64,000 nucleotides of DNA, taken from positions 1 through 64,000 of the forward strand of contig JAJZME010000075.1 of assembly GCA_021803035.1 (NCBI GenBank), in the 5' to 3' direction. The translations under genes and the position numbers were made by a program. Positions 56,699-64,000 of this stretch are shown one piece after another (the stretch's first letter is position 1; every line of letters starts with the position of its first letter). The notes below the pieces were generated by a model. The model was not told where the DNA came from. It searched no databases and saw only the letters and a list, made by a program, of their open reading frames with translations. The DNA is from Acidobacteriota bacterium. Its GTDB lineage: Bacteria > Acidobacteriota > Terriglobia > Terriglobales > Acidobacteriaceae.

Positions 56699-57928
56699 AT
56701 GCGCCGGATTGCGTTCATTGCCATCGCTGTCGCGGCGGTGGCGGCGTGTGCCGCGGCTGCGCCCGCGAGGCGATACGCGACGAAGCCCCCAGTACAGCAG
56801 CATAGGGCAAAAGTTGCGCCGGTGCGCCGCGCGCATCCCGGCGTCAGAACTCATCGCACCAGCAAGCTCCACGGGGTTGGGGTGCATCGGATTGTCTCTC
56901 ATTCTTCCCGCTATCAGGCTGCGCTCAGGGTCCGGCACGCGGCCGCAGTCAGAGCGCGTTATGAGGCCGAACTGAGAGCGCAGCACGCGGCCGAACTCCG
57001 GGCCAGGTACGACGCTGTGCTCAGAGACCGGTATAACGCCGGCTACGAGGCTGGGTATGCGGCTGGGCGCGCGGCCAGCCGGAAGGATGCGGCGATGGCG
57101 TGCCGGGCGTCACCGAATCAATCTGTGCCGGGAACCAGCCCGCGGGCACTTTCAACGCCATCTGCCGATCCCGGGCACCGGGATGCGCTGACTGCGGCGT
57201 CCCGCGTGGAGGTTGCAAGCGACGCGGGTTCTGCCGGCATGACGCCGGCCCTGCACCGGCCGCCGATCACGGTGGAGGCATCGCTGCAGATGTTGCACGG
57301 TCCGATGCCGCGGCCGCTGTACGGATCGCTTGCCTCGCTGGAGCGGCAGGACAGACGGCTGGAAGCCGAGGGATTGCGGCCCATTGAAAACGACAGCGAT
57401 CTGGAGTATCGCATTGACCACAAGCGGCTGGCGCCGTTGCCGGTCTCGGCGGGGCTCACGGTCAATCCCAGGCTGCCGGTGATGCGCCGCTACTGCCAGC
57501 CGTGGACGGCGGAGTTTCTCAGCGATCTGGCGCAGATGCACGACGCAGCCTTCCACCGGCCCTTCCGGGTGGATTCGGCTGTGCGCACGGTGGCTTTCCA
57601 GAGACGGCTGCGGAGGACCAATGTGAACGCGGCGCCGGCGATCGGCCCCATTGCCAGCCCGCACGAGTTGGGAGCCAGCATCGACATCGGCAAGAAGGGA
57701 ATGAGCTGGCGCGAGATCGCGTGGATGCGGCGTTACCTGCTTACGCTGCAGAATGAGGGAGTGATCGACGTGGAAGAGGAGTTCAAGCAGGCCTGCTTCC
57801 ACATCACGGTCTATGACACCTACGGTGACATGAGGCCGGTACGCGGCATCGCGGAGAATGCAACCGGGCGCTACGACAACAGCCTGGGCGCGCCGGGGAC
57901 TGCCGAAGACGGCGGCGAAGGGCAATGA
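56699..57928 (+). CDS. DUF5715-like / VanY-like peptidase-fold secreted protein with octad-repeat linker
   Basis: Signal peptide; VDSAVRTVAFQRRLRRTN...PHELGASIDIGKKGMSWREIAWMRRYL...ACFHITVY. Confidence 0.75.
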   Translation: MRRIAFIAIAVAAVAACAAAAPARRYATKPPVQQHRAKVAPVRRAHPGVRTHRTSKLHGVGVHRIVSHSSRYQAALRVRHAAAVRARYEAELRAQHAAELRARYDAVLRDRYNAGYEAGYAAGRAASRKDAAMACRASPNQSVPGTSPRALSTPSADPGHRDALTAASRVEVASDAGSAGMTPALHRPPITVEASLQMLHGPMPRPLYGSLASLERQDRRLEAEGLRPIENDSDLEYRIDHKRLAPLPVSAGLTVNPRLPVMRRYCQPWTAEFLSDLAQMHDAAFHRPFRVDSAVRTVAFQRRLRRTNVNAAPAIGPIASPHELGASIDIGKKGMSWREIAWMRRYLLTLQNEGVIDVEEEFKQACFHITVYDTYGDMRPVRGIAENATGRYDNSLGAPGTAEDGGEGQ

Positions 57929-58012
57929 CGGTGGGGCGCATGGGCGCCAGCCTTCAATACTCTTACAACAACACACAGCGAATTGAAGGACTATCCGGGG
58001 TGCGCACGCACC

Positions 58013-59266
58013 TCACACGATCCCCAGGAACCGGCTGGGCGACACGTTCGCGCCAGGGAAGACCAGGTTGAGGTTCTGTGCGCCCATCTCCCCGGTGAGG
58101 ATTTCGCCAAGCACCTGGCGGTAGTCGGTGGTCAGCGCCAGGTCGCGGTTCTGGTTGAGCTGCTCCTCGGCGAGTCCGGGCCAGTGGCCGTAGACTTTGC
58201 CGCCCTTGACCTGGCCGCCGAGCACGAACATGGCGTTGGCGTGACCATGATCGGTGCCGGCGGTACCGTTTTCGCGGGCCGTGCGGCCGAACTCCGACAT
58301 GGTGACGAGGGTGATGTTCTCCGCGCCGTCGCCCATATCGCGCCAGAAGGCGGAGATGCTGGCGGAAAAATCGCGCAGCCGGTCGGATAGCTGGCCTTCG
58401 ACGCCGCCCTGGGCGTGGTGCGTGTCCCAGCCGAAGATGTTGGTGAACGCCGTCTCGACGCCGAGATTGGCTTTGAGCAGTTGGGCGATCTGGCGCATGG
58501 AGTTGCCGAACTGGGTGTTGGGATAGAGGGCGCCCGCGGCAGGCTTGTATTGCGCCGGGTCGGCCGCGCGGAGCATCCTGACGGCCGCGAAGGTTTCGTC
58601 GCCGGCGGCGTGAAAGATCTGATCGCCAGAGCCGGCGTACATGGCCTGGAAGGCGCTGGCGGCGGGTGAAAGCCGTGGTCCGCGGCCAGCCACGGAAAAG
58701 CTGTTCAGGTTGGTGAGCGCGACGGCGGGAATGCGTCCGGCGAGAGTGAGCGGAACCTGGGGAGCAAGGGCCAGGGCGCGGAAGGTGGTGTGCTGCTGAC
58801 AGCAGGAGCCTTCGCGCGCGTCCTGGGCTTGCAGCGCACGGTTGAGCCAGCCGTCCTGCGTGCTTTTGATGCCGGGCGTGCCTGACTCCATGTATTCCTG
58901 GGCTTCGAAGTGGGAACGGTTCATGCTGGGCGAGCCGGTGGCGTTCACAATGGCGAGGTGGCCCTGGTCGTAGAGCGGCTTGAAGGGGGTGAGCGAGGGA
59001 TGGAGACCGAAGAATCCGTCAAGATCGAGCACCCTGTTTTGCGGGATGGCGATGGTGGGCCGCATGGCGTAGTAGTTCGCTTCGCGGTAGGGAACCACCA
59101 TGTTGAGGCCGTCGACGGCGCCGCGCTGGAAGATGACGACCAGGCGCCGGCCGGAGGGCGCGGCGGATTCAGCCATCACGGAGCGGACCAGGAAGGTGGG
59201 GATGGCCGCGGTGCCGGCAATGGCAAGCGCGCCTTTGTGCAGGAAGAATCGGCGATTGAGCTGCAT
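58013..59266 (-). CDS. DUF1501 domain-containing protein
   Basis: NRRFFLHKGALAIAGTAA, VVIFQRGAVDGLNMVVPY, SHFEAQEYME, TMSEFGRTARENGTAGTDHGHANAMFVLGG. Confidence 0.9.
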   Translation of the reverse strand: MQLNRRFFLHKGALAIAGTAAIPTFLVRSVMAESAAPSGRRLVVIFQRGAVDGLNMVVPYREANYYAMRPTIAIPQNRVLDLDGFFGLHPSLTPFKPLYDQGHLAIVNATGSPSMNRSHFEAQEYMESGTPGIKSTQDGWLNRALQAQDAREGSCCQQHTTFRALALAPQVPLTLAGRIPAVALTNLNSFSVAGRGPRLSPAASAFQAMYAGSGDQIFHAAGDETFAAVRMLRAADPAQYKPAAGALYPNTQFGNSMRQIAQLLKANLGVETAFTNIFGWDTHHAQGGVEGQLSDRLRDFSASISAFWRDMGDGAENITLVTMSEFGRTARENGTAGTDHGHANAMFVLGGQVKGGKVYGHWPGLAEEQLNQNRDLALTTDYRQVLGEILTGEMGAQNLNLVFPGANVSPSRFLGIV

Positions 59267-59297
59267 GACGGACCTCCTTGTGTTTGTCTTGCGTGGG

Positions 59298-61385
59298 CTA
59301 ACGGCGCTGGAATTCCGGGGAGCCGATGAGCAATCCGGCCAGTAGCCGGGTTTGGCGCAGGCGTACATTAACGGCGCGGCGGCGAGGGACGCGCCGCACG
59401 GCTGTAACCGGCCGCATTGCCGCCTGCCGTGCGTTTTGCTGGTGGAATGCATCAAGGACCGCAGTGCGGGTGGATGCGCTGACGCCGCCGGGCAGCAGCA
59501 GCGGCTGAAGGCGCGCTTCCTCGGCGGCCGGGCTGGGAATGCCGCCCGGAGCAGAGGCGCTGAATTTCATCAGGCGTGCCCAGTCGATTCTGACTCCGGG
59601 CAGGCGGTTCGAGGCCAGCGCCATGGCGAAGTTCATGCGGTCAACCAGGTCGCCGCTGTTGAGCCATGCCGAAGACTTCCAACTGTAGCCGTTGGGCTGA
59701 ACGCAGCCGAAGAGCGGCATGCCCATTTTGCGGAGCGTGTTGACGAGGGGCATGTAATTGGTGACGTTGGCGTCGCTGGCGCGCACCGCGGAGACGATGT
59801 ACTCAAGCGGCGTTTTGACTTTGGCGTGGTAGTCGGATTTGGCCCAGAACTCGGGCGAGTGGAACATCGTGGTGAGGACCGCCGAGATGTCGCCCCCGGT
59901 GGCGAGATAGGTATTCGCCATGCGATTGACGAGGCTCTGCGGCGGGTTGTCACTGACGAAGCGGACGGCCAGTTCATGGGAGATGAAGTGGGCTGTGGCC
60001 GGCCGCGTGGCCAGCATGTGCAGGAACGCTTCGCCCTGCGCTTCGCCTTTCTGCGTGAACTTGATGCCCATCACCTTTTCCGCGCCCGGCTCATGGGTGT
60101 TGGGATTGAACGTGAAGCCCCCGCCAAACTGCGGGCGGTAGACGGTCCAGCCGGTGAGGATGCGCGCGGCGCTGATCACGTCGGCCTGCGTGTAGCCGCC
60201 GTTGACGCCGACGGTGTGCAGCTCCATTAATTCGCGGCCGTAGTTCTCGTTGATGTTCGGCAGATCCACGCGCCGCTTTCCGCCGCGGCGCAGGACGGCC
60301 CGCCGAAAGCGGTCGGCGGCGATGGAGCGGGGACCGACGCTGCTGGCGTTGTCAAGATAAAGCAGCATGGCGGGACTGTGCGCCACGGCTTCCAGCAGGT
60401 TTTCAAACTTGCCCAGCGCATAGGGGCGGATGGTGTCGCGCTCGTAGCTGACGAGATAGTAGGGCATCACCTCGTTCTTGCGCAGGTACACGTTGAAGTG
60501 GTTGAGCCAGAAGTCGGTCATCACCTCAAGAAGCTGCGCGCGGGAGTAAATGTCGCACATCAGCCGTTCGCTCATCAGTTCGTTGACGACCATGCCTTCA
60601 GGGTTCTGGAGGGCGTCGACGGTCTCTCGCTGTTGCGGGTTGAGGCCGGCAACGAGGCGGGCGCGCTGCCAGGGCCGGAGGGAGCGGATAAAGCTGTCAA
60701 ATTCCGGCTCGCGGATGGAGATGAGGCGGTCGACGCGCTGCTGGGGCGTCAGGGAGAGAATGTCGCTGACCATTGTTGCATCGGCGGATGGGGCCTTCGG
60801 GCCGCGGTCCGCCGCGTTTATCTGACCGGACTGGGCCTGAACGGCGCCGCGGTTCGTTCCTGTGCCGGCTGCGACACTGGCGGAGTGCTGGCCCGGTTGA
60901 GACCGGGCGTTTCTTTTGCCCTGCTGGCGCATTTCGATGCGGTAGATCTGATTTTCATAAATGGCGTGCAGGACGGGGTCGCTGGGAATGGGAATGCGGC
61001 CGTTCATGGCCATGCGGATGAGGGCGTTGCTGGGGTAGCGGTAGAGCAGGTCGCGCACACTGAGCTGCATGGCGGGAAGTTGCGCCATACGGGAGTAGAG
61101 AGCCGACTCGTTGATCGTCTGCGGGTGAAGCTGCTGGTTGAACCACTTATCCAGGCCTTCGGCACGGACGGCCTGCAACTCACCGGGGCGCGGGCCGAAG
61201 GTGAAGCGGTTGAGGGCCTGCAGTATGCGCGCGTTGCCGTAAAGCTCGTGAGCGCGGTACGGAGGCTGGGCCGCCGATCCGCTTGCTGGCAAGCCCGCTG
61301 GCGCGGGCTGTGCGATTGCCGTCGGAGCCGGGAGGCATAAGGCAACGGATAGAAGGAGGGCTAAGGCGCCTCGCAAGGATTTCAT
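59298..61385 (-). CDS. DUF1800 domain-containing protein
   Basis: ILQALNRFTFGPRPGELQAVRAEGLDKWFNQQLHP...NENYGRELMELHTVGVNGGYTQADVISAARILTGWT. Confidence 0.92.
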   Translation of the reverse strand: MKSLRGALALLLSVALCLPAPTAIAQPAPAGLPASGSAAQPPYRAHELYGNARILQALNRFTFGPRPGELQAVRAEGLDKWFNQQLHPQTINESALYSRMAQLPAMQLSVRDLLYRYPSNALIRMAMNGRIPIPSDPVLHAIYENQIYRIEMRQQGKRNARSQPGQHSASVAAGTGTNRGAVQAQSGQINAADRGPKAPSADATMVSDILSLTPQQRVDRLISIREPEFDSFIRSLRPWQRARLVAGLNPQQRETVDALQNPEGMVVNELMSERLMCDIYSRAQLLEVMTDFWLNHFNVYLRKNEVMPYYLVSYERDTIRPYALGKFENLLEAVAHSPAMLLYLDNASSVGPRSIAADRFRRAVLRRGGKRRVDLPNINENYGRELMELHTVGVNGGYTQADVISAARILTGWTVYRPQFGGGFTFNPNTHEPGAEKVMGIKFTQKGEAQGEAFLHMLATRPATAHFISHELAVRFVSDNPPQSLVNRMANTYLATGGDISAVLTTMFHSPEFWAKSDYHAKVKTPLEYIVSAVRASDANVTNYMPLVNTLRKMGMPLFGCVQPNGYSWKSSAWLNSGDLVDRMNFAMALASNRLPGVRIDWARLMKFSASAPGGIPSPAAEEARLQPLLLPGGVSASTRTAVLDAFHQQNARQAAMRPVTAVRRVPRRRAVNVRLRQTRLLAGLLIGSPEFQRR

Positions 61386-61564
61386 AAGCCGCTTTCCTGC
61401 TTGAGATGGCCGGGGAATGGTCGCACGGCACGGGACTGCTGACAGGAGAAACGGTAATTTGCGAGGAAAGTTGCGGTGGGATTTCGGGATGATGCGGATT
61501 TGAAGCGGCGGACGGAACTTGAATCCTTTACCGGGCGGTAAGGCTTGCCCCTGGCGGTTCCCGG

Positions 61565-61606
61565 GCGGAGGTCCCAGATCCCGCTTTCGGGATCCGGGAC
61601 CTCCGC
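61565..61606 (-). terminator. Long palindromic stem-loop between gltA and DUF1800 gene
   Basis: GCGGAGGTCCCAGATCCCG-CTTT-CGGGATCCGGGACCTCCGC; about 18 paired bases. Confidence 0.65.
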
Positions 61607-61643
61607 GAGGAAGAATTGCTCGCCGGGGGCCGGGATTGCCGGC

Positions 61644-62780
61644 TTACGGCCGGCGGTCAACGGGAATATAGGGGGTCGGATAGGCCGGTCCGATATATTC
61701 GGCGCGCGGACGGATCAACCGGTTGTCGTCAATCTGCTCGATGACGTGCGCGGCCCAGCCAGCGATGCGGCTGACGGCAAAGATCGGCGTGTAAAGGTCG
61801 ATGTCGATGCCCAGCGTGGCGTAGGTGGAGGCGGAATAGAAGTCCACGTTGGCGTTGAGCTTCTTCTCCCGGTTGATATAAAGCTCGATGGCACGGGACA
61901 TCTCGAACCATTTGGTCTGGCCGGTGTCTTTGCACAACTGTTCGCTCATGCGGCGCAGGTGGGTAGCGCGCGGGTCCTCGGTGCGGTAGACGCGGTGGCC
62001 GAAGCCGGAGATCTTCTGCCGGGCGGCGAGCATTCCCTTGATGTACTCCACCGGGTCGGCGCCTTCCTTGTCGATGGTCAGCAGCAGGCGCATCACGCCT
62101 TCGTTGGCGCCGCCGTGCAGGGGGCCCTTGAGCGCGCCGATGGCGCCGGTGATGGCGGAGTGAATGTCAGAGAGCGTGGCGGCGATGACGCGGGCGGTAA
62201 AGGTGGAGGCGTTCAGCTCGTGGTCGGCGTGCAGCACCAGGGCGATGTCCAGCGTGCGGGCCGCCGTCTCGGAGGGTTTTTCGCCTTTCAGCATCCACAG
62301 GAAATTGGCCGCATGGCTGAGCGAACGGTCGGGCGGGATGATCTCCTTGCCTTTGCGGATGCGGTCGTAGATGGCCACGATCATGGCGATCTGAGCGGTC
62401 AGGTTGTAAGCTTTGCGCAGGTTGGCGTCGTGCGAGTTGTCCTTTTCGTCGGCGTCGAAAAAGCTGAGCGCGGAGACCGTGGTGCGCAGCACTTCCATGG
62501 GTGTGGCCGCGGGCGGAAACGCGCGCAGCATATCAATAATTCGTTGATCGAGTTCCCGCGCCATCGAGAGCTGGGATTGGAATTCCCTGAGCTCGAGCTG
62601 GTTGGGCAGCACGCCGTTCCACAATAAATAAGCCGTTTCCTCGAAGGTCGAGTTCTCGGCCAGGTCGTGTATATCGATGCCTCGGTACGAGAGCACCCCA
62701 GCTTCCCCGTCAATCCAACAAATTCCGGAATTTGCAGCAATAATTCCTTCCAGACCTTTTCCAGCAGTAGCGGTCGGCAT
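61644..62780 (-). CDS. gltA: Citrate synthase
   Basis: GKGLEGIIAANSGICWIDGEAGVLSYRGIDIHDLAE, LHADHELNASTF, LKGPLHGGANEGVMRLL, ISGFGHRVYRTEDPRA. Confidence 0.94.
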   Translation of the reverse strand: MPTATAGKGLEGIIAANSGICWIDGEAGVLSYRGIDIHDLAENSTFEETAYLLWNGVLPNQLELREFQSQLSMARELDQRIIDMLRAFPPAATPMEVLRTTVSALSFFDADEKDNSHDANLRKAYNLTAQIAMIVAIYDRIRKGKEIIPPDRSLSHAANFLWMLKGEKPSETAARTLDIALVLHADHELNASTFTARVIAATLSDIHSAITGAIGALKGPLHGGANEGVMRLLLTIDKEGADPVEYIKGMLAARQKISGFGHRVYRTEDPRATHLRRMSEQLCKDTGQTKWFEMSRAIELYINREKKLNANVDFYSASTYATLGIDIDLYTPIFAVSRIAGWAAHVIEQIDDNRLIRPRAEYIGPAYPTPYIPVDRRP

Positions 62781-63037
62781 ATGTTGTTGATTCTCCCTTT
62801 TATAACGGATTTTTTTGCAGTCCGAGCCCAAGTCTCGTTTCGAGGAATGGCGCCGAAAATAGGCAAAAGATCTTTATAACGTAGCCATTCCCACCCTGTC
62901 ACATCTGACGGCCCGGATCATCTTGCGGTATGGGAATTTTGAGCCATCAAATGCAGTATTTTCTCCATTTCGTCCCAGCTTTAGGTATTCTGTATATTCC
63001 CCGGAAGAGTGTGGCGTGGAATCGCCCTTACCTGCCG

Positions 63038-63140
63038 GGCGCACGTCAGACGGCGCCGGCAACCCCCGAGAGGCAAGCGGGGGAGCCCAGTATGCCGTCT
63101 GGCCGTGCCGTATGCCGTCTAACCGCAGAGGATGGCGGCG
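63038..63140 (+). promoter_or_regulatory. Possible structured 5' leader
   Basis: CAGACGGC ... GCCGTCTG 8-bp outer stem enclosing GGCAACCCCCG-AGAGGCAAG-CGGGGGAGCCCA; upstream of the ATG at 63197. Confidence 0.4.
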
Positions 63141-63196
63141 CTGCGGATAAGGTTGTTTTTGTTCGCCGGGCCGCCCAGGAGAAGAAAGGCACTATC

Positions 63197-64000
63197 ATGA
63201 GTGAAATCGACAATGCCCCCCGAAGTTTTTCCGGCGCATTTCTTGCCGCAGTCGCTATAGCCATCGTGGCCGCAGTGGGCGGTCTCATCTGGAGCTATTC
63301 GCTCAGCGGCCGCATCTCACGCCAGGAGACCGCATTGGCATACGCCAACCAGCAGAATGCCAAGCTTGCCGCCGATCTGCGCGAGACTGACGCGCGGCTT
63401 CGCGTGGCTACCGACGCGTTGGGCCGCTCGCTGGGCCTGACCCGGAAGCAAATGGACCAGCGCGCGCAGCAGATCCTCCGGCGCGAAGACCAGCAGGCGG
63501 CGAAGAGCCAGCGCCTGGAAGCCGCGCAGCAGCAGACCGCGCAGCAGGTAACCGCCGTGTCGAGCGAAGTCACGAACGTGAAGACCGATGTGGGCGGCGT
63601 GAAGAGCGATGTGGCGCAGACCAAGAAAGACCTGGCCACTGCCGTGAACGAACTGCAGTCCATGCGTGGCGACTTGAACGGCCAGAGCACGCTGATTGCC
63701 CGCAATCACGCGGAGCTGGTAGAGCTCGAACACCGAGGCGACCGGGACTACTACGAATTTACCCTCGACAAAGGCCGGAAAAAGCCGGTTGGCACCATCA
63801 GCCTGGAGCTGCGCAAGGCTGATCCCAAGCACAGCCGCTTTACGCTATTCATCTTTTCCGACGACAAGCGGTACGAGAAGAAGAACCGGAATGTGAACGA
63901 GCCACTCCAGTTCTATAGCGGCAAGAAGCCGGAGCTTTACGAGATCGTGATCAACAGTATCAAGTCAAAGAAGCAGATCTCGGGCTATCTTTCCACGCCC
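63197..64000 (+). CDS. Single-TM coiled-coil protein, truncated by window end
   Basis: MSEIDNAPRSFSGAFLAAVAIAIVAAVGGLIWSYSLSGRISRQETALAYANQQN...; open to base 64000 with no stop, so absent from the ORF track. Confidence 0.8.
   Translation, partial: MSEIDNAPRSFSGAFLAAVAIAIVAAVGGLIWSYSLSGRISRQETALAYANQQNAKLAADLRETDARLRVATDALGRSLGLTRKQMDQRAQQILRREDQQAAKSQRLEAAQQQTAQQVTAVSSEVTNVKTDVGGVKSDVAQTKKDLATAVNELQSMRGDLNGQSTLIARNHAELVELEHRGDRDYYEFTLDKGRKKPVGTISLELRKADPKHSRFTLFIFSDDKRYEKKNRNVNEPLQFYSGKKPELYEIVINSIKSKKQISGYLSTP

Noticed and set aside
58013-61385. DUF1501/DUF1800 pair as a novel system
   Set aside because: These two families are frequently adjacent in many bacteria, so the pairing is ordinary here.

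Overview
High-GC chromosomal window whose gene content looks acidobacterial (inferred from gene families only, not tested by search). It starts with an S10-spc ribosomal-protein operon (rpsJ to rplO, 132-11293, + strand). The cluster stops after rplO: no secY, adk, map, infA, rpsM, rpsK, rpsD, rpoA or rplQ follows, and a convergent nucleotidyltransferase-like ORF lies there instead. The rest is mostly housekeeping and accessory genes: aminotransferase, manC, UPF0182, glycosyltransferase, LOG family, PHP-like, aroE, DinB-like, gltX, PL4-like lyase, a variant ccm cluster, M28 peptidase, mscL, mtnA, MFS and SSS transporters, Ser/Thr kinase-TPR, hemW, GGDEF protein, mqnD, bioY, DUF5715-like, DUF1501/DUF1800 and citrate synthase. 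The most unusual signal is a family of 7-nt-periodic imperfect inverted repeats. They occur upstream of rpsJ and in every spacer longer than about 90 nt within the ribosomal-protein operon (15 sites). Left arms such as AGCTTCT-AGCTACT start just after a stop codon, and right arms such as AGCTAGA-AGCTAGG lie before the next gene. A second sequence class (GTTCNNN / GAACNNN) has the same architecture. In two cases the arm contains the Shine-Dalgarno sequence. Other points of interest are a three-copy intergenic element, a CxxxY-type CcmE with ybaK embedded in the ccm genes, a 33-aa membrane microprotein missed by the ORF track, a degraded RAYT transposase, an MscL with a C-terminal Cys4 motif, and a structured leader before the last, truncated ORF. 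All product calls come from reading motifs and were not checked against a database.
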